This document shows positions 17,957 to 25,803 of a stretch of DNA of 64,000 nt, piece after piece. The notes under the pieces were generated by a model, which was not told where the DNA came from, ran no database searches, and was given only the letters and a program-made list of their open reading frames with translations. The DNA comes from Massilia rubra (GTDB lineage Bacteria > Pseudomonadota > Gammaproteobacteria > Burkholderiales > Burkholderiaceae_D). Each line of letters opens with the position of its first letter. Position 1 is the first letter of the stretch. Position numbers and translations under genes: made by a program. Location: NCBI RefSeq assembly GCF_011682065.1, contig NZ_VUYU01000010.1, positions 1-64,000 of the forward strand, in the 5' to 3' direction.

Positions 17957-18556
17957 CTAATCGGCCAGCGCTTCGTCCAGCGCCCGCATCGCCGGGGCAA
18001 TCATGGCCAGCAGCCGCGCGCTGCCGATGCCATCACGGGCCTGCACCGAGATGCCGTGCAGCAGGACGGCGTAACAATCGCCCAGCGCGGCGACGTCGGC
18101 GTCCGCCTTCAGTTCCCCATCCTGCGAGGCACGGCGCAGCCGCTCGATGATCGAATCGGTGCGCGCGCGTCGATGTCCGGCCAGCCAGGCGTTGATGGCG
18201 TCGTTCCCGCTGCTGTAATTGGTCGCCGCCGACACCACCATGCAACCTTGCGGCGCCCCCGGCCGGGTGTACGCCAGCACCGCGTCGCGCAGCATGGCCT
18301 CGATGGCAGCGCGTGCCGGTGCTCGCTGCGCCAGGGCGCGCTCTGCAAACCCGCCTTCATCGGCCTCGTACAGCGCAATCGCTTCGCGAAACAGGTTTTC
18401 CTTGGACCCGAAGGCGGCATAAATCCTGGCTGACGCAATGCCCATCACCTGGACCAGGTCGGACATCGACACACCTTCATAACCACGCTCCCAAAACGCA
18501 TCCCTGGCTTTGACCAGCGCCAGATCGCGGTCGAATTCCCTCGGCCTTCCCGCCAT
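17957..18556 (-). CDS. TetR/AcrR family transcriptional regulator
   Basis: A 199-residue regulator. The N-terminal helix-turn-helix domain (residues 1-55) contains ARDAFWERGYEGVSMSDLVQVMGIASARIYAAFGSKENLF in pieces typical of TetR proteins. The C-terminal ligand-binding domain has the CMVVSAATN segment found in the AcrR/YxaF-like subgroup. It is divergent from the isomerase-hydrolase-esterase operon, from which it is separated by 130 bases holding a 13-bp-arm palindrome. The simplest inference is a ligand-relieved repressor of that operon. The ligand is unknown. Confidence 0.88.
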   Translation of the reverse strand: MAGRPREFDRDLALVKARDAFWERGYEGVSMSDLVQVMGIASARIYAAFGSKENLFREAIALYEADEGGFAERALAQRAPARAAIEAMLRDAVLAYTRPGAPQGCMVVSAATNYSSGNDAINAWLAGHRRARTDSIIERLRRASQDGELKADADVAALGDCYAVLLHGISVQARDGIGSARLLAMIAPAMRALDEALAD

Positions 18557-18648
18557 TTACTGCTCCCGCCTGATTCGTCAGCCGGCCAGTATACCGCCTC
18601 GCCGTGCGGGCCTGACGTAAAAATCCTCTTGACCGAAACGCCGCCATG

Positions 18649-18680
18649 TCCTATTCTTTGTCAATCAACAAAGAATAGGA
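18649..18680. promoter_or_regulatory. Palindromic operator between tetR and isomerase operon
   Basis: Two 13-base arms (18649-18661 TCCTATTCTTTGT and 18668-18680) form a perfect inverted repeat around CAATCA. The right arm ends six bases before the isomerase ATG and includes its ribosome site (AATAGGA). Binding by the divergent TetR protein would block the operon; as RNA it would also hide the ribosome site. Confidence 0.6.
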
Positions 18681-18686
18681 AAACCG

Positions 18687-19742
18687 ATGAAAACCATTCA
18701 AGGCCCAAGTATCCACCTGGCCCAGTTCAGCGACGTGGCCGCGCCTTTCAACGACTTGCCTTCGATTGCCGCCTGGGCGGCGCAACTGGGCTACAAGGCG
18801 GTACAACTGCCCGCGTGGGACGAACGCTTGTTCGATGTGAAACTGGCGGCCGAAAGCCAGGCCTACTGCGACCAGGTGCGCGGCGTACTGGCCGAGCACG
18901 GCCTCGTGATCAGCGAACTGACCACGCACATCTTCGGCCAACTGCTGGCGGTGCATCCGGCCTACGACGTACTGTGCGACGGTTTTGCACCGCCGCAGGT
19001 GCGCGGCAATCCGGCGGCGCGCACCGCATGGGCGCGCGAACGGCTGCTGCTGGCCGCACGTGCCTCGCGCCGTCTCGGCCTCACCGAGATGGGCACCTTT
19101 TCCGGTGCCCTGGCCTGGCCATATCTGTTCCCCTTTCCTCAACGTCCGCCCGGGCTGATCGAGACCGCGTTCGACGAACTGGCACGCCGCTGGCTGCCGA
19201 TTCTCGACGCCTGCGACGAGAACGGCGTGAACCTGTGCTACGAAATCCATCCGAGCGAAGACCTGCACGACGGCGTCACCTTCGAGATGTTCCACGAGCG
19301 CGTCGGTGGCCACCAGCGTTGCGCGATCCTGTTCGACCCCAGTCACTTCGTGCTGCAGCAGTTGAACTACCTGGACTATCTGGACATCTACAAAGACCAC
19401 ATTCGCATGTTTCACGTCAAGGATGCCGAGTTCAATCCGAGCGGGCGCCAGGGCATCTACGGCGGCTATCAATCCTGGGAAAACCGCGCCGGCCGATTCC
19501 GTTCGCTGGGCGACGGCCAGGTCGACTTCAAGGCGATCTTCTCAAAGCTGACGCAATACGATTACGCCGGCTGGGCCACCGTGGAATGGGAATGCTGCCT
19601 GAAGCACCCCGACCAGGGAGCGCGCGAAGGCGTCGACTTTGTCAATCGCCACATCATTGAAGTCACCGACAAGGTGTTCGACGACTTCGCCGGCGTGCCG
19701 ATCGACGCGGCGCAACTGAAACAACTGCTTGGCATCGCTTAG
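18687..19742 (+). CDS. Sugar phosphate isomerase/epimerase (xylose-isomerase-like TIM barrel)
   Basis: A 351-residue protein of the AP-endonuclease-2/xylose-isomerase-like TIM-barrel family. Metal-site segments include CYEIHPSEDLHDG (Glu and His), LFDPSHFVLQQLN (Asp and His), FHVKDAEFNPSG and WATVEWECCLKHP. Members isomerise or epimerise sugars and polyols or dehydrate inositol derivatives; the substrate here is unknown. It is the first gene of the operon controlled by the upstream palindrome, followed 44 bases later by two alpha/beta hydrolases. The sets of residues needed for metal binding appear complete. Confidence 0.82.
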   Translation: MKTIQGPSIHLAQFSDVAAPFNDLPSIAAWAAQLGYKAVQLPAWDERLFDVKLAAESQAYCDQVRGVLAEHGLVISELTTHIFGQLLAVHPAYDVLCDGFAPPQVRGNPAARTAWARERLLLAARASRRLGLTEMGTFSGALAWPYLFPFPQRPPGLIETAFDELARRWLPILDACDENGVNLCYEIHPSEDLHDGVTFEMFHERVGGHQRCAILFDPSHFVLQQLNYLDYLDIYKDHIRMFHVKDAEFNPSGRQGIYGGYQSWENRAGRFRSLGDGQVDFKAIFSKLTQYDYAGWATVEWECCLKHPDQGAREGVDFVNRHIIEVTDKVFDDFAGVPIDAAQLKQLLGIA

Positions 19743-19786
19743 AGCCGGCCGAGACAAGTTCTTAATACACACAGCAAGGAAAACCA

Positions 19787-20671
19787 ATGACGACTCCCAC
19801 CCACCACGACAGCGCTGTTGCTATGGACCACGCTTACCTCCAGGTAGACGGGCAGCGCCTGCACCTGGTCACCGCCGGCGCCGGCAAGCCGGTGCTGCTG
19901 ATTCCCGGCTGGCCACAGACCTGGTACGCATGGCGTCATGTGATGACGGCATTGGCGGAAGCAGGTTTCCAGGCGATTGCTGTCGATCCCCCCGGGACCG
20001 GCCTGTCCGACCGTGCTGCGGATGGCTACGACACCGGTTCGGTGGCGCGCATCCTGCACCAATGCATGCAGCAACTGGGTCACGCGCGCTACGACGTGGT
20101 CGGCCACGACATCGGCATGTGGGTTGCGTATGCGCTGGCGAGCGACTATCCGGCCGCAGTGACGAAGCTGGCGGTGACCGAAGCGGTGATCCCGGGCCTG
20201 GCGGCGGCGCCGCCGATCTTCGTGGCGCCGGCCGACAACCGGTTCCTGTGGCACTTCATGTTCAACCAGGTACTCGACTTGCCGGAGTTTCTGATCGCCG
20301 GCAAGGAACGCGAGTACATACGCTTCATGTTCGACAAATGGTCGTACCGGCGCGAGCGGGTCGCGGTCGAGGTCTACGCCGATGCCTACTCCAGCCCGGG
20401 CGCCATGCGCGCCGGCTTCGCCTATTACCGCGCGATTCCCGAGACGATTCGCCAGAATACGCTGCGCGCCACAAAAAAGCTGGCCATGCCTGTGCTGGCA
20501 ATCGGCGCCGAACACGCCACCAAAAACGCGCCGCAAGATACGATGCGCGATCATGCTCCCGATCTGCGCGGCGCAGTGCTTGCCGACTGCGGCCACTTTG
20601 TGATGGAAGAAAATCCCGAGCAGTTCTTGCTCCATCTGCTGCCGTTCCTTGCGCAGGGGGCGCCGCGATGA
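19787..20671 (+). CDS. Alpha/beta hydrolase, epoxide-hydrolase/haloalkane-dehalogenase type
   Basis: A 294-residue alpha/beta hydrolase. The oxyanion segment is IPGWPQTWYAW. The nucleophile elbow is VGHDIGMWVAYA, with Asp rather than Ser, which is diagnostic of epoxide hydrolases and haloalkane or haloacetate dehalogenases. The catalytic His lies in DCGHFVMEENPEQF near the C-terminus. The cap domain (about residues 140-220) contains paired aromatic residues typical of epoxide hydrolases. The stop overlaps the next start by four bases (ATGA), so it is translationally coupled to the esterase. Substrate unknown. Confidence 0.85.
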   Translation: MTTPTHHDSAVAMDHAYLQVDGQRLHLVTAGAGKPVLLIPGWPQTWYAWRHVMTALAEAGFQAIAVDPPGTGLSDRAADGYDTGSVARILHQCMQQLGHARYDVVGHDIGMWVAYALASDYPAAVTKLAVTEAVIPGLAAAPPIFVAPADNRFLWHFMFNQVLDLPEFLIAGKEREYIRFMFDKWSYRRERVAVEVYADAYSSPGAMRAGFAYYRAIPETIRQNTLRATKKLAMPVLAIGAEHATKNAPQDTMRDHAPDLRGAVLADCGHFVMEENPEQFLLHLLPFLAQGAPR

Positions 20672-21597
20672 GCCTCGATCCCAAGATCGCCGCCTACCTG
20701 GCGCAGGGCGACACCGGCGCCGCATCCGATTCGCTGGCCGGCATCCGCGCCGCGACCGAGGTTGGCCTGCGCCGCTTGCACGGGGCGCCGGAGCCGGTAG
20801 CGTCGGTGACCGACTACGAGATTGCTGGCGCCGCAGGCAGCCCGATCATGCTGCGGGTCTACCTGCCAGTCAATGCGCCTGCAAGCGGCGCGCGCCCGGC
20901 CATCGTGTTCGCCCATGGAGGCGGCTGGTGCCTGTGTTCCGTGGACCTGTACGACAATCCGTGCCGCGCCCTGGCCAATGCGACCGGCTGCATGGTGCTG
21001 TCGGTGGACTACCGCCTGGCGCCCGAACATCCGTTCCCGACGCCGCTGGAAGACGTTTATGCGGCGCTCGTGTGGACCACGGAGCATGCGGTCATACTCG
21101 GGATCGATCCCGCGCGCATTGCTGTGGGCGGCGACAGCGCGGGAGCGAACCTGGCCGCTGGGACAGCGCTTCTGGCGCGCGACCGTGACGGTCCGGCGAT
21201 TACGCACCAGTTGCTCATGTATCCGGCGCTGGACGACCGGTTGTCCAGCGCGTCCTGCGGCGAATTCGCCGAGGGCTATTCGCTGACGCTCGAGACAATG
21301 CGCTTTTGCTGGTCCGCCTATCTGGGCGACGCAAACGGTGCGGACCCGGACTACGCCGCGCCGTTACGCGCGCAATCGCTGCATGGGCTGCCCCCGGCCA
21401 CGATCATGGTGTGCGAATTCGATCCCTTGCGCGACGAGGGAGTGGCGTACGCGCAGCGATTGCGGGGCGCGTCGGTCGATGCCTCGTGTATCACGCTGGA
21501 AGGCATGATCCATGGTTGCATACACATGCTCGGGTTGACGCCGGCGGCGCGCCAGTTGTTCGATGCGGCGGCCGCCGGTTTGCGCCGGACGGCATGA
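20668..21597 (+). CDS. Alpha/beta hydrolase, hormone-sensitive-lipase family esterase
   Basis: A 309-residue esterase of family IV (HSL). The oxyanion-hole motif HGGGW occurs near residue 89. The nucleophile elbow is GGDSAGANLAAG near residue 155. The Asp is in CEFDPLRDEG near residue 250, and the His lies in EGMIHGCIHM near residue 280. It probably hydrolyses short-chain esters or lactones. The start was set at 20668 by the ATGA overlap with the preceding hydrolase and by the usual N-terminus. It is the last gene of the TetR-controlled operon; together the three enzymes suggest degradation of a modified sugar or plant ester. Confidence 0.85.
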   Translation: MSLDPKIAAYLAQGDTGAASDSLAGIRAATEVGLRRLHGAPEPVASVTDYEIAGAAGSPIMLRVYLPVNAPASGARPAIVFAHGGGWCLCSVDLYDNPCRALANATGCMVLSVDYRLAPEHPFPTPLEDVYAALVWTTEHAVILGIDPARIAVGGDSAGANLAAGTALLARDRDGPAITHQLLMYPALDDRLSSASCGEFAEGYSLTLETMRFCWSAYLGDANGADPDYAAPLRAQSLHGLPPATIMVCEFDPLRDEGVAYAQRLRGASVDASCITLEGMIHGCIHMLGLTPAARQLFDAAAAGLRRTA

Positions 21598-21606
21598 GGC
21601 GCAAAG

Positions 21607-21765
21607 CTATCGTTTTCTGAAGATGGCATTGATCCGCGCGCGCAGTAGCTGGACCAGGTCATGCTGAAACCACGGATTGCGTTCAAGCCAGGGCGTATTG
21701 CGCGTCGAGGGATCCGGCAGAGGGAAATACGTTGGCCTGAACTCGCGCCATGCCTGGTCAGTCAT
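21607..21765 (-). CDS. Short hypothetical protein coupled to upstream gene
   Basis: A 52-residue polypeptide rich in aromatic residues and Arg (MTDQAWREFRPTYFPLPD at the start, ending RINAIFRKR). I do not recognise it. Its start overlaps the end of the 148-residue gene upstream by eight bases (ATGACTGA), an arrangement that usually means translational coupling, which is the main support for it being real. No signal peptide or membrane segment. A longer start at 21831 lies within the upstream gene and is less likely. It converges with the esterase gene, nine bases away. Confidence 0.45.
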   Translation of the reverse strand: MTDQAWREFRPTYFPLPDPSTRNTPWLERNPWFQHDLVQLLRARINAIFRKR

Positions 21766-22204
21766 CCGAGCCAAGCTGTCTGCTCTGTCGTGGTTTGGGC
21801 AACTCTTGAACCCATTCGTCGACAGCGTCATTGCCAGTAGGGTCGACCGAATCGACGAGCGCCACGAGAAAATCGTGCATCTGTTCCGATGGTCCCTCTT
21901 CCATCCACAAACAGCGGATGGTCCACCATTTGTCGAAAACTTCTACCGAAATCCGGTCGGAGCCGAGAATCCGGATTGCGCTTTCGCTCTCTGAAACGCC
22001 GTCGTACTCGCGCATCCGCGCCAGGTGCAGAAGCTTGACGGCGAGTGCGCACTCCTTTTCGCCCCACAGATAACTGTTATAGTGAGCGCGGCTAGTCAGG
22101 AGATAGTCCAACAATTTCGTTGCGACGTCCGGATTGGCGCGCAGGGGAAAATCTCGCCGCGCCGTCTCTGTCGGCTCGATGAGAAAATACAGTTCATGAC
22201 GCAT
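21758..22204 (-). CDS. Hypothetical cytosolic protein, immunity-protein-like
   Basis: A 148-residue acidic, probably all-helical protein without signal peptide or membrane segment. It carries the pattern VFDKWWTIRCLWMEEGPSEQ and an Asp/Glu-rich C-terminus (DSVDPTGNDAVDEW). Small acidic orphan proteins like this are common among contact-dependent or type VI immunity proteins, but no toxin gene is adjacent, so this is only a suggestion. A ribosome site (AAGGACGC) precedes the ATG at 22204. Its base composition is lower in GC than the flanking genes, consistent with acquisition. The 52-residue gene follows in overlap. Confidence 0.6.
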   Translation of the reverse strand: MRHELYFLIEPTETARRDFPLRANPDVATKLLDYLLTSRAHYNSYLWGEKECALAVKLLHLARMREYDGVSESESAIRILGSDRISVEVFDKWWTIRCLWMEEGPSEQMHDFLVALVDSVDPTGNDAVDEWVQELPKPRQSRQLGSDD

Positions 22205-22255
22205 GTGCGTCCTTATTCGGCTATGTGGAATTGAGCTGTGGGCTGCGGCTTGTGC

Positions 22256-22618
22256 TCATTTGCGCTGGCGCGCCAGTTCGGCTTTGAGCCAGGCGGCGCT
22301 GGTCACCGCCGGCGTGCCGGGGCAGCGGATCTGGTACGGGTCGCCGCTCATGCTGCTGGTCGAGGCGCCGCGTTCGATGAAGCTTTCGGTGCTGGTCACC
22401 AGCTTCTTCTTCTCCAGATAGTCGTACTTCTTTTGCAGGTGGGCGCGCGCCTCTTTGGCGTCATGCCAGCTGCCGTTGCGGTTGAACTGGCACTGCGATT
22501 TTTCGACCGCGTCGAGCAGGCGCGTGACTTCGGTGCGGGTGACGTCGGGCGCTGCGGCGAACGCGCTGCCGGTGCCTAAAAGTGCCGCTGCCAGCGTGGC
22601 AATCAGTGTTCTTCTCAT
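22256..22618 (-). CDS. DUF5329 family periplasmic protein
   Basis: A 120-residue protein with a cleavable signal peptide (MRRTLIATLAAALLGTGSAFA). The mature part has the DUF5329-type core EVTRLLDAVEKSQCQFNRNG, SWHDAKEARAHLQKKYDYL and ESFIERGASTSSMSG, ending with a Cys-containing YQIRCPG. Two cysteines (in SQCQF and IRCPG) may form a disulfide. Function unknown; periplasmic by signal peptide. Its ATG is five bases after the stop of the cobalamin adenosyltransferase gene, so they are co-transcribed although no functional link is evident. Confidence 0.78.
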   Translation of the reverse strand: MRRTLIATLAAALLGTGSAFAAAPDVTRTEVTRLLDAVEKSQCQFNRNGSWHDAKEARAHLQKKYDYLEKKKLVTSTESFIERGASTSSMSGDPYQIRCPGTPAVTSAAWLKAELARQRK

Positions 22619-22623
22619 GGCGA

Positions 22624-23178
22624 TTATCCGCGCTTGCGCTCATGCTGCCACAGCACGTCGCTGCCGCCGGCAAAGCGGTTCAACACGCGCGAGAGCACGA
22701 ACATCAGGTCCGACAGCCGGTTCACGTACTGGCGCGGGTGCTCGTTGATGGTCTCGGTTTTGCCGAGCGTGACGATGCTGCGCTCCGCGCGCCGGCACAC
22801 CGTGCGGCACACGTGCGCAATCGAGGCCGCGCGCGAGCCGGCCGGCAGGATGAAGTCTTTCAGCGGCGGCAGGTCGGCATTGTATTTTTCGAGCAGGTCG
22901 TCCAGCCGCGCCACATGCTCGTCGGTGATCAGGGTGTAGCCTGGGATGCAGATCTCGCCGCCCAGGTCGAACAGGTCGTGCTGGATCGAGACCAGCTCTT
23001 CGCGCAGCTCGGCCGGCATGTCTTCGCACAGCAGCAGGCCGACGAAGGAATTGAGTTCGTCGACTTCGCCCAGGGTGTGCACGCGCACGCTGTCTTTTTC
23101 GGTGCGGCTGCCGTCACCGAGGCCGGTGGTGCCGTTGTCGCCGGTGCGGGTGGCGATTTTGGAAAGTCGGTTGCCCAT
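22624..23178 (-). CDS. Cob(I)alamin adenosyltransferase, PduO type
   Basis: A 184-residue ATP:cob(I)alamin adenosyltransferase of the PduO/MMAB type, making adenosylcobalamin from cob(I)alamin and ATP. The ATP-binding N-terminus reads KIATRTGDNGTTGLGDG. The family motif ARxxCRxAER appears as AHVCRTVCRRAERSIV near residues 125-140, followed by NRLSDLMFVLSRVLN. Length matches trimeric PduO enzymes. It is the first gene of a two-gene minus-strand unit with the DUF5329 gene and is divergent from glcDEF. No cobalamin riboswitch is seen in the 73-base gap. Confidence 0.93.
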   Translation of the reverse strand: MGNRLSKIATRTGDNGTTGLGDGSRTEKDSVRVHTLGEVDELNSFVGLLLCEDMPAELREELVSIQHDLFDLGGEICIPGYTLITDEHVARLDDLLEKYNADLPPLKDFILPAGSRAASIAHVCRTVCRRAERSIVTLGKTETINEHPRQYVNRLSDLMFVLSRVLNRFAGGSDVLWQHERKRG

Positions 23179-23216
23179 GATTGTTTTCCCGTAGCTGAAT
23201 CATAATGAGCCAGCAT

Positions 23217-23245
23217 ACGACAAAAGCGGCGTTTACGCATACAAT
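23217..23245 (+). promoter_or_regulatory. Probable glcDEF promoter
   Basis: ACGACA (-35-like, 23217-23222) and TACAAT (-10, 23240-23245) are separated by 17 bases. The predicted transcription start is at about 23252, which is the glcD start codon itself, so the message may be leaderless or nearly so. The region upstream of the ATG has no good ribosome site, in agreement. Confidence 0.45.
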
Positions 23246-23251
23246 CAAGAC

Positions 23252-24733
23252 ATGTCCGCATCCCTTCCCATCGATCCCCAACGCCGCCAGCAGGTAGCCC
23301 AGGCGCTATTGGCGGTGCTGCCGGAACGCTGCGTGTTGTCCGACCCCGAAGACACGCGTCCCTACGAGTGCGATGGCCTGGCCGCCTACCGCCAGTTGCC
23401 GATGATCGTTACCTTGCCCGACGACGAGGAACAGGTGCTGGCGATTTTGAACGTGTGCCGCGAGCTGAACGTGCCGATCGTGCCGCGCGGCGCCGGCACC
23501 GGCTTGTCGGGCGGGGCGTTGCCGATGGCCGACGGCGTGGTGCTCTCGACCGCGCGCATGAACCGCATCGTGCGCATGGAGCCATACGCGCGCCTGGCGG
23601 TGGTGCAGCCGGGCGTGCGCAACCTGGCCATTTCGGATGCGGCCGCGCCGCACGGCTTGTACTACGCGCCCGATCCATCCTCGCAGATCGCCTGCACCAT
23701 CGCCGGCAACGTGGCCGAAAATTCCGGCGGCGTGCATTGCCTCAAATACGGACTCACTGTGCATAACGTGCTGCGCGTGCGCGTGGCCACCATCGATGGC
23801 GACATCATCGAACTTGGCGGCGAAGCGCTCGACGCACCGGGCCTGGACCTGCTGGCCGTGTTCATCGGCTCCGAGGGCATGCTGGGCATCGTCACCGAAG
23901 TGACGGTCCGGCTCATTCCCAAGCCGGCCACCGCGCGCGTGATCATGGCCTCGTTCGACAACGTCGTCACGGGCGGTAACGCGGTGGCCAGCGTGATCGC
24001 CGCCGGCATCATCCCGGCGGGGCTGGAGATGATGGACCAGACTTCCTCGCGCATGGTCGAACCGTTCGTGCGCGCCGGCTACGACACCGACGCCGCCGCG
24101 ATCCTGCTGTGCGAAGCCGATGGCACCCAGCTGGAAGTGGACGAGGAAATCGAACGCATGACGGCGGTGCTGCAAGCGGCGGGCGCCGGTGCGATAGCCG
24201 TCTCGCAGAGCGAGGCCGAACGCCTGCGCTTCTGGTCGGGCCGCAAGAACGCCTTTCCGGCGGCCGGCCGCATTTCGCCCGACTACTACTGCATGGACGG
24301 CACCATCCCGCGCAAGAACCTGGCGCAGGTGCTGACCGGGATCGCGCAGATGGAGGCCACTTACGGCCTGCGCTGCGCCAACGTGTTCCACGCCGGCGAC
24401 GGCAACCTGCATCCCCTCATCCTGTTCGACGCCAACCAGCCCGGCGAATTCGACCGCGCCGAAGCCTTTGGGGCCGATATCCTGGCGCTGTGCGTGGAAG
24501 TGGGCGGCACCATCACCGGCGAGCATGGCGTGGGCAAGGAAAAGATCAATTCGATGTGCATCCAGTTCACGCGCGCCGAACTCGATGCCTTCTTCGCCGT
24601 CAAGCGCGCCTTCGACGCCCAACACCTGCTCAATCCCGACAAGGCCATTCCCACCCTGAACCGCTGCGCCGAATTCGGCAAGATGCGCGTGTCGGGCGGC
24701 GTGCTGCCGTTCGCCGGCCTGCCGCGTTTTTGA
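23252..24733 (+). CDS. glcD: Glycolate oxidase FAD-binding subunit GlcD
   Basis: A 493-residue flavoprotein of the GlcD/D-lactate dehydrogenase family, the catalytic subunit oxidising glycolate to glyoxylate. The FAD-binding domain contains PRGAGTGLSGGALP and NVAENSGGVHCLKYG. The C-terminal domain has the substrate and metal segment FHAGDGNLHP and GEHGVGKEK, followed by LNPDKAIP. Length is normal. It is followed two bases later by glcE, then glcF in overlap. A regulator gene (glcC) is not adjacent. Confidence 0.95.
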   Translation: MSASLPIDPQRRQQVAQALLAVLPERCVLSDPEDTRPYECDGLAAYRQLPMIVTLPDDEEQVLAILNVCRELNVPIVPRGAGTGLSGGALPMADGVVLSTARMNRIVRMEPYARLAVVQPGVRNLAISDAAAPHGLYYAPDPSSQIACTIAGNVAENSGGVHCLKYGLTVHNVLRVRVATIDGDIIELGGEALDAPGLDLLAVFIGSEGMLGIVTEVTVRLIPKPATARVIMASFDNVVTGGNAVASVIAAGIIPAGLEMMDQTSSRMVEPFVRAGYDTDAAAILLCEADGTQLEVDEEIERMTAVLQAAGAGAIAVSQSEAERLRFWSGRKNAFPAAGRISPDYYCMDGTIPRKNLAQVLTGIAQMEATYGLRCANVFHAGDGNLHPLILFDANQPGEFDRAEAFGADILALCVEVGGTITGEHGVGKEKINSMCIQFTRAELDAFFAVKRAFDAQHLLNPDKAIPTLNRCAEFGKMRVSGGVLPFAGLPRF

Positions 24734-24735
24734 CG

Positions 24736-25803
24736 ATGGAAGACAACGTGCCGCAAATCGAACGATTCAGGGAGCAGGTGCTGGCGGCGGCAAGCGATGG
24801 GCGCGCGCTGCGCATTCGCGGCGGCGGCAGCAAGGACTGGTACGGGCAAAATACGGAAGGCGAGATCCTCGATACGCGCGGTCACAGCGGCATCGTCGAC
24901 TACGAACCGACGGAACTGGTCATCACCGCGCGTTGCGGCACGCCGCTGGCCGAGATCGAGGCGGCGCTGGCCGAACGCAATCAGATGCTGGCCTTCGAGC
25001 CGCCGCACTTCGGCACAAGCGCCACCATCGGCGGCGTGGTGGCCAGCGGCCTGTCCGGCCCACGCCGCGCCAGCAGCGGCGCATTGCGCGACTTCGTGCT
25101 GGGCGCGGTCCTCATGGACGGCAAGGGCGAGGTGCTCACCTTCGGCGGCCAGGTCATGAAAAACGTGGCCGGCTACGACGTATCGCGCTTGCTGGCCGGT
25201 TCCATGGGCACGCTGGGGCTGATGCTGCAGCATTCCATCAAGGTGCTGCCGCGCGCGCTGTGCGACACCAGCCTGCGCTTTGCGATGGACGAAATCGAGG
25301 CCCTGCGGCGCCTGAACGAATGGGCCGGCCTGCCGCTGCCCATCTCGGCCAGTTGCTGGCACGCCGGGGTGCTGAGCTTGCGCCTGTCGGGCGCGCAGGC
25401 GGCGGTGATTGCTGCCGCGCGCACGCTCGGTGGCGAGCCGGTAGACGACGACCGCGCCTTCTGGGCCGCGCTGCGCGAGCAGCGGCACGCCTACTTCGAC
25501 GGACCGGGGAGCCTGTGGCGCCTGTCGGTGCCGTCAACCACCGGCGCCATCATCCTGCGCGGCGCACAGCTGATCGAGTGGGGCGGCGCGCAGCGCTGGC
25601 TCAAGGTCGATGCCGATGCGGCGAATGCGCAAAATATCCGGCGCGCGGTGACGGCGGTGGGCGGCCACGCCACCCTGTTCCGTGGCGGCGACAAGGGCGT
25701 GGGTGTGTTCCAGCCGCTGGCGCCCGGCGTGGCCAGGATTCATCAACGCCTGAAGGCGGCCTTCGATCCGTCGCAGGTTTTCAATCGCGGACGGATGTAC
25801 TGA
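24736..25803 (+). CDS. glcE: Glycolate oxidase subunit GlcE
   Basis: A 355-residue second FAD-binding subunit of glycolate oxidase. It has an N-terminal FAD-binding domain (IRGGGSKDWYGQ, then GTSATIGGVVASGLSGPRR) and a shorter C-terminal domain ending in FDPSQVFNRGRMY. The start at 24736 is two bases after the glcD stop. Its last base is the first base of the glcF ATG (TGATG overlap), so the three subunits are translated as a unit. GlcE lacks the full substrate domain of GlcD and is needed for complex activity in other bacteria. Confidence 0.93.
   Translation: MEDNVPQIERFREQVLAAASDGRALRIRGGGSKDWYGQNTEGEILDTRGHSGIVDYEPTELVITARCGTPLAEIEAALAERNQMLAFEPPHFGTSATIGGVVASGLSGPRRASSGALRDFVLGAVLMDGKGEVLTFGGQVMKNVAGYDVSRLLAGSMGTLGLMLQHSIKVLPRALCDTSLRFAMDEIEALRRLNEWAGLPLPISASCWHAGVLSLRLSGAQAAVIAAARTLGGEPVDDDRAFWAALREQRHAYFDGPGSLWRLSVPSTTGAIILRGAQLIEWGGAQRWLKVDADAANAQNIRRAVTAVGGHATLFRGGDKGVGVFQPLAPGVARIHQRLKAAFDPSQVFNRGRMY

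Noticed and set aside
22624-23251. Cobalamin riboswitch upstream of the adenosyltransferase
   Set aside because: The gap is only 73 bases and no B12-box-like sequence or conserved fold is visible.
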